A stretch of 64,000 nucleotides of DNA from assembly GCA_003213955.1 (NCBI GenBank), contig QCMG01000005.1, positions 1 through 64,000 on the forward strand, in the 5' to 3' direction. Shown piece after piece: positions 8,258-18,600 of this stretch (positions are counted from its first letter, which is position 1; every line of letters begins with the position of its first letter). Source of the stretch: Prochlorococcus sp. AG-418-M08. GTDB taxonomy: Bacteria; Cyanobacteriota; Cyanobacteriia; PCC-6307; Cyanobiaceae. The notes under the pieces were generated by a model. That model searched no databases. It saw only the letters and a list, made by a program, of their open reading frames with translations, and was not told where the DNA came from. Made by a program: the position numbers and the translations under genes.

Positions 8258-10486
8258 ATGGCAACAAAATTTCCATCTTTTAACCAGGGTCTAGCTCAGG
8301 ACCCAACAACCCGTAGAATATGGTACGGAATAGCTACTGCTCATGACTTTGAAAGTCATGATGGGATGACCGAAGAAAAGCTTTATCAAAAGTTATTTTC
8401 TACACATTTTGGACATTTAGCAATAATTGCGCTTTGGGTAGCTGGTAATCTTTTCCATATTGCATGGCAAGGTAATTTTGAGCAATTCGTTCTAGATCCA
8501 ACGCATGTTCGTCCAATAGCTCATGCTATTTGGGATCCTCATTTTGGATCCGGAATAACTGAAGCAATGACACAAGCAGGTGCCAGTGGACCAGTCAATA
8601 TAGCTTATTCAGGCTTATATCATTGGTGGTACACAATTGGAATGAGAACCAATGAGCAACTCTTCCAAGCTTCAATTTTTATGAGCATTTTGGCTTGTTG
8701 GACCTTATTTGCTGGTTGGCTACATTTACAACCAAAGTTCAGACCTTCCTTGGCATGGTTTAAGAATGCAGAGTCTAGATTAAATCATCATCTAGCTGTT
8801 TTATTTGGTTTTAGTAGTATCGCTTGGACAGGGCATCTAGTCCATGTAGCCATACCTGAATCAAGAGGTCAACATGTTGGTTGGGATAACTGGTTAACTG
8901 TTCTTCCTCACCCTGCAGGATTAGCTCCTTTCTTTACTCTGAATTGGGGCGCATATGCACAAAATCCAGATTCCTTAGATCAAGTATTTGGAACTGCTGA
9001 AGGTGCCGGAACAGCAATTTTTACTTTCCTTGGAGGTCTTCATCCTCAAAGTGAGGCATTATGGTTAACTGATATAGCCCATCACCACATTGCAATAGGA
9101 ACTGTATTTGTAATTGCTGGCCATATGTATAGAAATACTTTTGGAATAGGACACAGTTTAAAAGAAATTACCGAAGCTCATAATACAAGGCATCCTAATG
9201 ATCCTCATAAAGGTAGTTTTGGAATTAATCATGATGGGATTTATGAGACAGTAAATAACTCTTTACACTTCCAATTAGGTTTAGCCTTAGCATCTCTTGG
9301 AGTTGCTACATCTTTGGTTGCTCAACATATGGGGGCTCTTCCTTCATATGCTTTTATTGCAAGAGATTACACCACCCAATCAGCGCTCTATAGTCATCAT
9401 CAATACATAGCTATGTTCTTGATGGTTGGTGCTTTTGCACATGGAGCAATTTTCTTTGTAAGAGATTACGATCCTGAATTAAATAAAGATAATGTTTTAG
9501 CTAGAGTTTTAGGAACTAAAGAAGCTCTAATTAGTCATTTAAGTTGGGTAACTATGCTACTTGGATTCCACACTTTAGGTATATATGTTCATAACGATGT
9601 AGTTGTAGCTTTTGGCAATCCTGAAAAACAAATTTTAATTGAACCAGTATTTGCTCAGTTTGTTCAAGCTGCTCAAGGAAAAATGATGTATGGTTTTGAT
9701 GCTTTATTATCTGATCCTACAAGTTCTGCAAGTATTGCAGCAAATTCTTTACCTGGAAATCATTACTGGATGGATTTAATTAATAGACAAGATGCTCTTA
9801 GTTCTTTCTTACCTATAGGTCCAGCAGATTTCTTAGTTCATCATGCAATTGCCCTTGGACTTCATACAACTGCTCTAATCCTTATTAAAGGTGCTTTAGA
9901 TGCAAGAGGAACAAAACTCATTCCTGATAAAAAGGATTTAGGCTATGCGTTCCCATGTGATGGACCAGGTAGAGGTGGTACTTGTGATAGTTCTTCTTGG
10001 GATGCTATGTATCTAGCGATGTTCTGGGCTTTAAACTTGATTGCATGGGTAACCTTCTACTGGCATTGGAAACATTTAGCAATTTGGCAAGGTAATGTTG
10101 CTCAATTTAATGAGTCGGGTACTTATTTAATGGGTTGGTTTAGAGATTATCTTTGGTTGAATTCAGCTCAACTAATTAATGGATATAACCCATTCGGTGT
10201 AAATTCACTATCTGTTTGGGCTTGGATGTTCTTATTCGGCCATCTAGTATGGGCTACTGGATTTATGTTCTTGATATCATGGAGAGGTTATTGGCAAGAA
10301 TTAATTGAGACATTAGTTTGGGCACATCAGCGTACTCCAATTGCTAACCTTGTAGGTTGGAGAGATAAGCCAGTTGCACTTTCAATTGTTCAAGCCAGAT
10401 TAGTTGGATTAGCTCATTTTACAATTGGAAATATCCTTACTTTTGGAGCTTTTGTAATAGCTTCTACTTCAGGAAAGTTTGGATAA
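8258..10486 (+). CDS. psaB: photosystem I P700 apoprotein A2
   Basis: The 742-residue partner of PsaA in the photosystem I reaction centre. It supplies the other two Fx ligands, C567 and C576 in [13 protein letters not shown], and shares the eleven-helix architecture. It starts [24 protein letters not shown] as in other cyanobacteria. It lies 28 bp downstream of psaA and ends just before a strong intrinsic terminator, defining a two-gene psaAB transcription unit. Confidence 0.99.
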   Translation: MATKFPSFNQGLAQDPTTRRIWYGIATAHDFESHDGMTEEKLYQKLFSTHFGHLAIIALWVAGNLFHIAWQGNFEQFVLDPTHVRPIAHAIWDPHFGSGITEAMTQAGASGPVNIAYSGLYHWWYTIGMRTNEQLFQASIFMSILACWTLFAGWLHLQPKFRPSLAWFKNAESRLNHHLAVLFGFSSIAWTGHLVHVAIPESRGQHVGWDNWLTVLPHPAGLAPFFTLNWGAYAQNPDSLDQVFGTAEGAGTAIFTFLGGLHPQSEALWLTDIAHHHIAIGTVFVIAGHMYRNTFGIGHSLKEITEAHNTRHPNDPHKGSFGINHDGIYETVNNSLHFQLGLALASLGVATSLVAQHMGALPSYAFIARDYTTQSALYSHHQYIAMFLMVGAFAHGAIFFVRDYDPELNKDNVLARVLGTKEALISHLSWVTMLLGFHTLGIYVHNDVVVAFGNPEKQILIEPVFAQFVQAAQGKMMYGFDALLSDPTSSASIAANSLPGNHYWMDLINRQDALSSFLPIGPADFLVHHAIALGLHTTALILIKGALDARGTKLIPDKKDLGYAFPCDGPGRGGTCDSSSWDAMYLAMFWALNLIAWVTFYWHWKHLAIWQGNVAQFNESGTYLMGWFRDYLWLNSAQLINGYNPFGVNSLSVWAWMFLFGHLVWATGFMFLISWRGYWQELIETLVWAHQRTPIANLVGWRDKPVALSIVQARLVGLAHFTIGNILTFGAFVIASTSGKFG

Positions 10487-10504
10487 AATTTGATTTAAAA
10501 AAAC

Positions 10505-10537
10505 TAAAAATCACCACGAAGGTGGTGATTTTTTTTG
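10505..10537 (+). terminator. rho-independent terminator after psaB
   Basis: AATCACCAC (10509-10517) pairs perfectly with GTGGTGATT (10522-10530) around a GAAG loop and is followed at once by a run of T. Flanking A and T runs lengthen the stem. It starts about 20 bp after the psaB stop and is the clearest intrinsic terminator in the window. Confidence 0.92.
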
Positions 10538-10779
10538 TTTTATTTTTATGAATGAGAAATACTTCTATTTTTTAATACAATTTTTTTGTTTTTTAATTAT
10601 TTAATCTTTTGCTCTAGATATAAAGTGTGTTATTAAATGTATTTTATTAAGTATTTTCTTATAGAACTAATAGAAAAAATTTGGTACATAAAAAGTTAAT
10701 AATTTTTATATCATCCATTGTTAAAAATAACATTATTTGTCAAAAAAATACTAAACTATTAATTATCTTAAGAAAGATT

Positions 10780-10893
10780 ATGCCATCTGATTTTTCAACG
10801 TTCTTACCATCAATTTTTGTTCCATTGATTGGTCTAGTAACTCCAGCAGTTTTTATTGTATTAATTGGAAGATTTATTACAGCTACTGATTAA
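10780..10893 (+). CDS. psaI: photosystem I reaction center subunit VIII
   Basis: A 37-residue single-helix thylakoid protein (starting MPSDFSTFLPSIFVP) with a central hydrophobic helix and the ending GRFITATD. PsaI helps anchor PsaL and so supports trimer formation. The frame is open upstream, but the ATG at 10780 gives the standard PsaI length and start and has an AAGAAAG purine run just before it. psaL follows after 30 bp in the arrangement usual for cyanobacteria, so the two are likely cotranscribed, separately from psaAB because of the terminator. Confidence 0.93.
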   Translation: MPSDFSTFLPSIFVPLIGLVTPAVFIVLIGRFITATD

Positions 10894-10923
10894 TTAAATT
10901 CACACTACTTCTTAAATTAAAAA

Positions 10924-11523
10924 ATGAGCGACTTTCAAAAATCATTCTCAGAATCAACAAGTTCTATTAAATTTGATGATAAATATATAGATAATTCTGT
11001 TCAGCCAAATGATATTGGTATAGCAGATCAATGGGCTGTTAAAACAGTTTCAGATCCATGTGTTGGAAATCTTGCAACGCCTGTTAATAGTGGTTACTTT
11101 ACAAAAGCTTTTATTAACAATTTACCTTTTTATAGAGAAGGAATTTCTCCAAATTTTAGAGGTTTAGAAACTGGAGCTGCATTTGGATATCTTTTATATG
11201 GTCCATTTTCTATGACAGGTCCTCTGAGAAATTCTGATTTTGCATTAACTGCAGGATTACTTGCAGCAATAGGGGCTGTACATATTTTGACAGCACTTTT
11301 GGTTCTTTATAATGCCCCTGGTAAAGCGCCTAATATTCAACCTCCAGATGCTACTGTGAATAATCCTCCAGCAGATTTATTTACTAGAGCAGGTTGGGCT
11401 GATTTTACAAGTGGATTTTGGCTAGGTGGTTGTGGTGGTGCTGTTTTTGCATGGCTTCTTGTAGGAACTCTTCATCTAGACACTATTATGCCGATTGTTA
11501 AAAATATTTGGACTACCGGTTAA
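10924..11523 (+). CDS. psaL: photosystem I reaction center subunit XI
   Basis: A 199-residue thylakoid protein that forms the core of the photosystem I trimer interface. The conserved [30 protein letters not shown] segment (about residues 65-95) and two later hydrophobic helices are clear. The N-terminus (about 40 residues, Ser- and Asp-rich) is longer than in freshwater PsaL, a common picocyanobacterial trait. It is likely cotranscribed with psaI and converges on the NlpC gene with a 48-bp gap. Confidence 0.97.
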   Translation: MSDFQKSFSESTSSIKFDDKYIDNSVQPNDIGIADQWAVKTVSDPCVGNLATPVNSGYFTKAFINNLPFYREGISPNFRGLETGAAFGYLLYGPFSMTGPLRNSDFALTAGLLAAIGAVHILTALLVLYNAPGKAPNIQPPDATVNNPPADLFTRAGWADFTSGFWLGGCGGAVFAWLLVGTLHLDTIMPIVKNIWTTG

Positions 11524-11571
11524 TTTCATAATTATCCAAGACAAATTAAATAATTATCTTTTACATAAAAC

Positions 11572-12327
11572 TTATCTAATATTTCTATTCCATTTGTAAG
11601 ATCTGATAATTCTTCCTGCTGAAATAAGTTTGCTTTGATAATAAATTGAAATCTCGTCATTAGTTTCTCTCAAAGTGTCTATACCTATACCATTTCTTCC
11701 GTAAGCAATACCCGAACTATGGTAATAAAATCCTTCTCCTTTATAAATTCCTATATGGTCACATTTTTTTTTGTTTCCAAAAAATAAAATATCGCCTTTT
11801 TTAAGTTGATATTTTTCTTTTGTAAAATTGAAAAGATGTCTACAAAAACTTTTAATTTGATACGAATCTCTTGGTATATAAATTTGATGTTTCAAAAAAG
11901 CAGTTTGAATTAATCCAGAACAGTCAAAATTAGGACCTAAAGTACCACCCCAAAGATATTTATTTTTCACTTTAGATTGATCCTTGATCCAATTAAGAAT
12001 TAAAGGTATTTTTTTTTGTATAGATATTTCATCAGTTTGAATAAAACTGTTTTTAAAATCAAATTTTTCAATAAATAGCTTATCTAAATCAATCCAGCAG
12101 GTATAACCATCTTCATATAATTGAATAAATATTCGGGATAATTTTTTTTTATTTTGATAAAAACTTGGATAAATTAATCTAAAAATTCTATTTTTAAATA
12201 TTTCAGTTACTAAATTATTCTCAGTTTCATTTTGATATCCAGAAATATTAACTTTTACTTTCCACCAGATAGTGTTTGAAAAATTAGTTTGCTTAAATAG
12301 TGAGATAGGGTCTATATATTTTTCCAT
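11572..12327 (-). CDS. NlpC/P60 family cysteine peptidase
   Basis: A 251-residue protein with a C-terminal NlpC/P60 domain. C136 in FDCSGL is the nucleophile, H191 in DHIGIY the general base, and H203 in YYHSSG the third polar residue. The N-terminal about 110 residues may hold an SH3-like domain. The family cleaves peptidoglycan stem peptides, typically gamma-D-Glu-diaminopimelate bonds. No signal peptide is visible, so the route to the cell wall is unclear unless the start is wrong. Its ATG lies only 3 bp from the start of the divergent serine hydrolase. The shared wall theme suggests linked roles. Confidence 0.87.
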   Translation of the reverse strand: MEKYIDPISLFKQTNFSNTIWWKVKVNISGYQNETENNLVTEIFKNRIFRLIYPSFYQNKKKLSRIFIQLYEDGYTCWIDLDKLFIEKFDFKNSFIQTDEISIQKKIPLILNWIKDQSKVKNKYLWGGTLGPNFDCSGLIQTAFLKHQIYIPRDSYQIKSFCRHLFNFTKEKYQLKKGDILFFGNKKKCDHIGIYKGEGFYYHSSGIAYGRNGIGIDTLRETNDEISIYYQSKLISAGRIIRSYKWNRNIR

Positions 12328-12330
12328 AAA

Positions 12331-13230
12331 ATGTCTTTTTATTATCTTCGAGATGAAATGGGATTAGTCTTAAATAATATTTTAGACAGGGTATGTTCTA
12401 AAAATAAAGAAAATTTAAAGAATGATATTGCAGTAACCTGGATTAATTATAAAAGTGAAAAGAATCATATAAATAAAGGTTTTGGATTTGGAATAAATAA
12501 TAAAAAACTTATTTATCCTGCAAGCATCGTCAAATTAGTTTACGGCCTTGCTGCATACTCATGGATTGAAACAAAAAAAATATTATTAAGCCAAGAAATA
12601 AGTGATGCAACAAATAAAATGCTTTCTCATTCAAGCAATGATGCCACAAGTTTTTTAATTGATATTATTACTGGGACTACAAGTGGTCCATGTATAGAAG
12701 GAGAGCATTGGGAGGATTGGAAGTATCAAAGGTCAATAATCAATGATTGGATAAAAGAGCTCAATTGGAGTGAATTAAACGAGATAAATTGTTGCCAAAA
12801 AACATGGGATGATGGACCCTTTGGCAGAGAAAAAGAATTTTATGGAATTGATAGCAAAAATAGAAACATGATGACAACAGATGCAACTGCAAGGATTTTG
12901 GAGGAGATAATGATACATCTTCACTATCAAAAGGATAATTTAAATTTAAGAGGTTTTTTAAAAAGGAATTTAAATAAGAATGCTCTTACTATGGACCCAC
13001 TTAATCAAGTAAACGGTTTTTTAGGTGAGGGATTACCAGAGAATATCAATTTCTGGAGTAAAGCAGGTCTTATGTCAAAAGTAAGACATGATGCTGCTTG
13101 GTGGGTTAATAATGATTCATTACAAACTTTATTAGTTGTTTTTGGTAATGGAGAAAAATATGTCAAAGATGAGATCTTATTTCCTGAAATATCAAATGCA
13201 GTTTATGAATATAATAATAATTTGATTTAA
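12331..13230 (+). CDS. class A beta-lactamase-like serine hydrolase
   Basis: A 299-residue protein with penicillin-recognising motifs: SxxK as S65-I-V-K68, SxN as S101-S102-N103 (in SHSSNDAT), and a KAG triad at 244-246 in place of KTG. This points to the serine beta-lactamase/DD-peptidase fold. The true substrate may be a cell-wall peptide rather than an antibiotic. No export signal is seen, so a cytoplasmic or unrecognised export mode is possible. The ATG at 12331 leaves a 3-bp gap to the divergent NlpC start; a second ATG at 12358 (MGLVLNN) would leave more room and may be the real one. The stop lies 2 bp from the convergent small protein gene. Confidence 0.8.
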   Translation: MSFYYLRDEMGLVLNNILDRVCSKNKENLKNDIAVTWINYKSEKNHINKGFGFGINNKKLIYPASIVKLVYGLAAYSWIETKKILLSQEISDATNKMLSHSSNDATSFLIDIITGTTSGPCIEGEHWEDWKYQRSIINDWIKELNWSELNEINCCQKTWDDGPFGREKEFYGIDSKNRNMMTTDATARILEEIMIHLHYQKDNLNLRGFLKRNLNKNALTMDPLNQVNGFLGEGLPENINFWSKAGLMSKVRHDAAWWVNNDSLQTLLVVFGNGEKYVKDEILFPEISNAVYEYNNNLI

Positions 13231-13232
13231 TA

Positions 13233-13445
13233 TTAATTTAAATCATCTAAGAAATCTCTTTCTAATTTATTTGTATAAGCTTCGTAAGGTAACATCATTA
13301 CCTCATCAAAATCTAATTCATTCAAAATCCATTCCTTATATTCTGCTATTAAACTATATCTATCTTTATCATCTAATTCATGAATGCGTAATGCAGTATC
13401 TTTGAGATTTTCTTTAATCAGGTTTTCAAGTTCTTTGATATTCAT
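13233..13445 (-). CDS. small acidic hypothetical protein, coupled to the recombinase-like gene
   Basis: A 70-residue, charged, mostly helical protein (starting MNIKELENLIKENLKD) with no family I recognise. I start at the ATG at 13445, one base after the TGA of the upstream recombinase-like gene (TGATATG), a geometry suited to translational coupling. A second ATG at 13463 would add six residues and overlap that gene by 17 bp. It has no membrane segment, metal motif or clear HTH. Its position suggests a partner of the recombinase-like protein, which is inference. Confidence 0.65.
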   Translation of the reverse strand: MNIKELENLIKENLKDTALRIHELDDKDRYSLIAEYKEWILNELDFDEVMMLPYEAYTNKLERDFLDDLN

Positions 13446-13446
13446 A

Positions 13447-14121
13447 TCAGCCCTTTTCTCCATCTAAGATTATTCTTCTAATTGTTGATAATGCAATTCC
13501 AGTTTGAGTTCTGATTGATCGATATGAGCAACCTTCATTACGTAACCTAATAACTAAGGATTCTTTCAAAGGACTAATTTTTGGTCTTCCGCCTAAATTA
13601 TTTCCATTTAATCTTCTTTGCAAAAGAAGTTCTTTTTTCCTTTCACTTAAACACTCATTATCTAAATTATCTAATTCATATAAGATATTAAATACTGAAG
13701 ATGATATATCCGAGGAATTTTCTGGAGACAAAAAACCAGATAAAGTTCTCAACCTAACATCATTATTCAAGAGTTTAGTTATTGTTTTTATACATTCATT
13801 TCTATTAGAAAATGCCCGATCAAGTTTTGTAATGATTAATTCATCACCTCTTGTTAGATAATTAAGAGCTTTTTTAAGTTCGGGTTTTACTTCTTCATGC
13901 AAACCTATTATTTCAGAAAATATTAAGCTGCAACCCTCATTTTTAAGACTTTTTATTTGTTCTTTTAGGTAACCAAATTCACTATCTATAGCTCTTGCAT
14001 ATCCTATAGATTTAGATTTTTTATTTTTTTCAGATAAAAGAAAACGTTTTCTCTTAAATTTAAATGTCAAAGTTTTATTACATATATTTTTAACTGTATC
14101 AATAACTAATAAATAAAACAC
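13447..14121 (-). CDS. serine recombinase (resolvase)-like protein, catalytic serine apparently lost
   Basis: About 224 residues. Residues 38-130 align with the resolvase/invertase N-terminal domain: GYARAID (40-46), then KEQIKSLKNEGC, then GDELIITKLDRAFSNR with L100-D101-R102. Residues about 178-220 (GRPKISPLKESL and then the HTH) resemble the DNA-binding domain of Hin/Gin-type enzymes. In active enzymes GYARVS places Ser as nucleophile; here that position is Ile45, with D46-S47 next to it. So it may bind DNA without recombining it. No start ATG lies near the domain, so the 14121 start, which adds about 37 basic residues, is uncertain. No mobile element borders are visible. Confidence 0.75.
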   Translation of the reverse strand: MFYLLVIDTVKNICNKTLTFKFKRKRFLLSEKNKKSKSIGYARAIDSEFGYLKEQIKSLKNEGCSLIFSEIIGLHEEVKPELKKALNYLTRGDELIITKLDRAFSNRNECIKTITKLLNNDVRLRTLSGFLSPENSSDISSSVFNILYELDNLDNECLSERKKELLLQRRLNGNNLGGRPKISPLKESLVIRLRNEGCSYRSIRTQTGIALSTIRRIILDGEKG

Positions 14122-14438
14122 TTAATAGAACAAATTGTAAATAATAATTGTAATATTTGTTAGATTAATCAAAATATAAATTATGTATTAAAACTGTACT
14201 AAAAATAACGTTCTATATATAGTTCTTATTATGGTTATTAGAACATAAAATTACACCATATTATTTGCTTTTATGTGAAAATTTTGAATAAAAAAATCAA
14301 AAGTATATTGTTTAAAGTAATACATGAATTTTTTGCAGAATTAATTAGAAATTTAATTTCTTTATTTGAGGGAAATAAAAATAGAAAAGTTTCATTTTTT
14401 TTATTAAAATTGTAATTAATTGGTTTAAATAAATTAAT
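14122..14438. promoter_or_regulatory. AT-rich divergent gap between recombinase-like gene and lipA
   Basis: 317 bp with no credible ORF or RNA gene and extreme A+T. The one ordered structure is a cluster of three GTTCT-type half-sites at 14210-14244, given separately. The part nearest lipA is A- and T-tract rich and may contain its promoter, but I cannot pick one with confidence. Confidence 0.5.
14210..14244. repeat. three GTTCT half-sites (two direct, one inverted)
   Basis: GTTCTATATA (14210-14219) and GTTCTTATTA (14222-14231) are direct copies 12 bp apart; TTATTAGAAC (14235-14244) is an inverted copy. Spacing of about one helical turn suggests protein binding. They lie about 90 bp before the recombinase-like gene, so an autoregulatory operator or a relic recombination site is conceivable. 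In such AT-rich DNA chance cannot be excluded. Confidence 0.35.
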
Positions 14439-15332
14439 TTGTCCAATATTTTTAAAAATACAGCTGCGAAACCTGACTGGTTAAGGGTGAAAGCACCTCA
14501 AGTTGAGAGGATAGGTAATACTGCAAATTTGTTAAGTGATCTGAAGTTAAACACGGTATGTCAAGAAGCAAGCTGTCCCAATATTGGTGAATGTTTTGCT
14601 AGTGGAACGGCAACTTTTTTAATAATGGGTCCTGGCTGTACTAGAGCATGTCCATATTGCGATATTGATTTTGACAGATCCAAGAGAGATTTAGACCCAA
14701 CAGAACCTGATCGTTTAGCAGAGGCTGTTTATAGAATGAAGTTGAAGCATGTTGTGATCACTTCAGTTAACAGGGATGATTTGGATGACGGTGGAGCTTC
14801 GCAGTTCTACAAATGTGTTTTGGAAGTTAGAACAAAATCACCTGAAACTACTATTGAATTATTAATTCCAGATTTATGTGGAAATTGGGCTGCACTAGAA
14901 AAGGTTTTAGATTCTAAGCCGAATGTTTTAAATCACAATATTGAAACTGTCTCAGCCTTGTATAGGAAAGTAAGGCCACAAGGAAATTACCAAAGAACTC
15001 TTGAGTTACTAAAAAGAACAAGAGAATATTTTCCAAATATTTATACTAAGTCTGGCTTTATGTTAGGTTTAGGAGAAATCGATGATGAAGTCTTAAATCT
15101 TATGATGGATCTAAGAAAAAATCATGTAGATATAGTTACTATTGGTCAATATTTATCTCCCGGACCAAAACATCTTCCTGTTCAAAGATTTGTTAGTCCT
15201 TCAAAATTTAATTATTTCAAATTTTTTGGAGAAAATGAATTAGGTTTCATGCAAGTTGTAAGTTCTCCGTTAACGCGAAGTAGTTATCATGCTGAAGAGA
15301 TCCAAAAGCTTATGAAAAAGTTTCCAAGATAA
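14439..15332 (+). CDS. lipA: lipoyl synthase
   Basis: A 297-residue radical SAM enzyme that inserts two sulfurs into octanoyl groups on lipoyl domains of dehydrogenases and the glycine cleavage system. Both clusters are visible: the auxiliary cluster from C41, C46 and C52 ([12 protein letters not shown]) and the radical SAM cluster from C67, C71 and C74 (CTRACPYC). The start is TTG at 14439-14441; the next in-frame ATG falls inside the enzyme core. It converges on the YciI-like gene with a 9-bp gap. Confidence 0.96.
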   Translation: MSNIFKNTAAKPDWLRVKAPQVERIGNTANLLSDLKLNTVCQEASCPNIGECFASGTATFLIMGPGCTRACPYCDIDFDRSKRDLDPTEPDRLAEAVYRMKLKHVVITSVNRDDLDDGGASQFYKCVLEVRTKSPETTIELLIPDLCGNWAALEKVLDSKPNVLNHNIETVSALYRKVRPQGNYQRTLELLKRTREYFPNIYTKSGFMLGLGEIDDEVLNLMMDLRKNHVDIVTIGQYLSPGPKHLPVQRFVSPSKFNYFKFFGENELGFMQVVSSPLTRSSYHAEEIQKLMKKFPR

Positions 15333-15341
15333 TTTAATTAT

Positions 15342-15635
15342 TTATTGAGTAATATCAATCCATTCATTTAATTGCCATTCAACTATATTATTTTTTATCA
15401 TGGGATCGTTTTTTATAATTTCGAGTGCTTCTTGATAGGTATCAATATCAAGAATCAGTAATCCTCCATCACCAGGTTGTTTTGATTTATCCACTAAAAA
15501 TCCGCTTTTAATATTTATTCCTTTCCTCTTTAAATTTTTTATCCATTGGATATGTTCATGGATTATTTTCTTTTTAATATCTTTTTGTATTAGGTATTCT
15601 TTTTTTATTAGTTCAGTCTTAATAAAAGTAGGCAT
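15342..15635 (-). CDS. YciI-like protein
   Basis: A 97-residue protein of the YCII-related, dimeric alpha-beta barrel fold. The segment RKGINIKSGFLVD...PGDGGLLILDIDTYQEALEIIKNDPMI is typical: a glycine-rich turn, a strand, then the helix of the ferredoxin-like fold. Function is unknown in this family; some members are hydrolases or muconolactone-isomerase-like. It starts 3 bp after the gltB stop on the same strand and is probably cotranscribed with it. Confidence 0.8.
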   Translation of the reverse strand: MPTFIKTELIKKEYLIQKDIKKKIIHEHIQWIKNLKRKGINIKSGFLVDKSKQPGDGGLLILDIDTYQEALEIIKNDPMIKNNIVEWQLNEWIDITQ

Positions 15636-15638
15636 TCA

Positions 15639-18600
15639 TTAATTTTTAATACCAAGCATTTCTTCTTCGCTAGGAGGAACAACTATTTTGAAAATCCCCT
15701 TATTTTCGGACCAATTTTTTATTATTTGATATGCCTTTAGGCTCTTTGTTTTTTCATAATACTCGTTGAGAATATCTAATAGTATTTTTTCTTGTTTAGT
15801 ATTTGTTAATTTATGAACACCAACTATTTCCTTATTTACTTTATCTTCTAAATCTTTTTTTTCATCAAGGATGTAAGCTATGCCTCCTGTCATTCCCGCT
15901 CCAATATTTCTACCTGTTGAACCTAAAATTACTATTTTGCCACCAGTCATATATTCACAACAATGGTCGCCAGCGCCTTCCGTGACAGCAGTTGCTCCAC
16001 TGTTTCTAACTGCAAATCTTTCTCCGGATTTACCTAAAGCAAATAACTTTCCTCCAGTTGCTCCATAAAGACAGGTATTACCCAAGATTACCTGCTCTGC
16101 AGATTTTTCATCTACTTTTGGAGGAATAATAGTAAGTAAACCACCATTCATTCCTTTGCAAACATAATCATTTGCCTCTCCAATTAATTTGATATTCATT
16201 CCTCTTAATAGAAAGGCGCCAAAACTCTGTCCTGCATATCCATTGAAATTGAGATTTAGTTCACCATTAAATCCATTATTTCCATAAAGAGCAGCAATTT
16301 CTCCTGATATTTTTGCACAAACACTTCTATCTGTATTACTGATGTCAATTTTTTTTGTTAGTTTTTTATGATTTTTTATGGAATTCATAAATTCAGCATC
16401 AGACAATAATTTATCCTCCAAGACATAACCATTACTATGAGCATTTTTTGAGTGGTTTAACCATGATCTGTCTCTAACTAAATTTTCATTATTTACTAAA
16501 GAACTAAGGTCAACATTCTTAGTTTTTGGAAGAATAATATCTCTTGTTGTTAAAAATTCCTGATTTCCAATTAATTCTTCCATATTGTAAACACCAATAC
16601 TACTCATTATTTGTCTTATTTCTTCAGCTATGTATAAGAAAAAATTAACTACATTATTAGGTAAGCCTTTGAATCTTTTTCTTAATTCCTCTTTTTGAGT
16701 GGCAACTCCAACAGGACATTTATTTGTGTGACAAACACGTGCCATTATGCAACCTTCAGCAATCATTGCTATTGAACCAAAACCATATTCTTCAGCGCCT
16801 AACAGAGCTGCAATAATTACATCCCATCCTGTTTTTAGACCACCGTCAGTTCTTAAAATAACTCTATCCCTGAGATTATTTTCTAGTAATGATTTATGAA
16901 CCTCTGCAACTCCTAATTCCCATGGTAAACCGGCATGTTTAATAGAACTTAGAGGTGAAGCACCAGTACCTCCATCATGTCCAGAAATTTGTATGACATC
17001 AGCATTCGCTTTGCTTACTCCAGCAGCAATAGTGCCAATCCCAATTTCAGAGACAAGTTTTACACTTACTTTCGCTTTTGGATGAACTTGGTGCAAGTCA
17101 TGAATTAATTGTGCTAAATCTTCAATTGAATAAATATCATGATGAGGAGGAGGAGATATTAAAGCTACCCCTGGTTTGCTATTCCTTAGTTTTGCAATAT
17201 ATGAATCAACTTTTGGCCCAGGTAGTTGCCCCCCTTCCCCAGGTTTGGCTCCTTGAGCCATTTTGATCTCAAGTTGTTTACCACTTCTTAGATATTCTGG
17301 AGTAACCCCAAATCTCCCAGATGCTATTTGTTTAATTGCTGAGCAGGCTGTATCTCCATTTTCAAGACCCTTTATAAAAGGCAATGTAGCTGATTGAGTA
17401 TTTTCATCAATATCGTTTAATACATTAAAACGAGCAGGATCTTCCCCTCCTTCGCCACTATTACTTTTGCCTCCAATTCTATTCATTGCGACTGCTAATA
17501 CTTCATGCGCTTCTCTTGATAATGCTCCTAAACTCATACCGCCTGTACAAAACCTCTTACATATTGATTCAACACTCTCAACCTGATCTAATGGAATGCT
17601 TTTTCTATTAGAGTTAATTGTTAATAAATCTCTTAAAGAAGTAATAGGTCTATTACGAATTAGTGTTTTATAAATCTCAAAATGATCATATCCTGGTCCT
17701 TGCTTGAGAGCGGAATGTAACACCTTCGACATCTCAGGGTTATTTGAATGGTATTCTCCATTGTTCCTAAATTGAACAAATCCTAGAAACTCTAATTTTT
17801 TTATATCTATCTCAGGATAGGCCTTTGTATGTATTGAAAGTGACTCATTTGCAAGTTCTTTCAAAGTGATTCCTGCAATTCGACTTGTTGTTCCATTAAA
17901 GCCTATTTTGATTAAGTCAGAACCTATACCTACAGCCTCAAAAATTTGAGCACCATGATAACTAGATAAAAGAGAAATTCCTATTTTTGAAAGTATCTTT
18001 CTTAGTCCATCTTCTAAAGCTTTTTTGATATTTTTCTGAATATCATCAAAAGAAAGTGGATTGATTTTTTTACTAGTTATAAGTTTTTGAGTTTTTGGAT
18101 GTTGTAACCAATGTCTACCGGATTCAAATGTTAACCAAGGGCATATAGCGCTCGCTCCATAACCAATTAGACATGCTAAGTGATGCGTACTCCAACATTG
18201 CCCAGTTTCAATTATGAGCGAGGCTTTTAATCTAATTTCTTTTTTAAGAAGATAATGATGAATTGCACCTACAGCTAATAAAGGGGGAATAAAACTTTGC
18301 TGCGAATTAACACCTTTATCAGAAATGATTATTAAAGAACAGCCATCACTTATTGCTTTCTCGCTTAATTTACATATATCACTTAACTTTTTTTCAAACC
18401 CTTTAACACCTTCTGCAATATCAAATAAACTTGAAATTGTTTTGGATTTTATTTCTGATTCTTTCAAAGAGATTAATTGCTGTTCATTAATAATTGGGCT
18501 TTTTAGATGAATAAAAGGTTTAATATTTTTTGTTTCAAAAGGGGAGCATCTTTCACCAAGATGCATTTCTAAGCTCATTACTAATTTTTCTCTTAAAGGA

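Noticed and set aside
12331-13230. Antibiotic resistance beta-lactamase
   Set aside because: Motifs fit the broad serine hydrolase fold, but KAG replaces KTG, there is no signal peptide and no mobile context.
13447-14121. Prophage or integron remnant around the recombinase-like gene
   Set aside because: No att-like direct repeats, phage genes, tRNA junction or second recombinase nearby.
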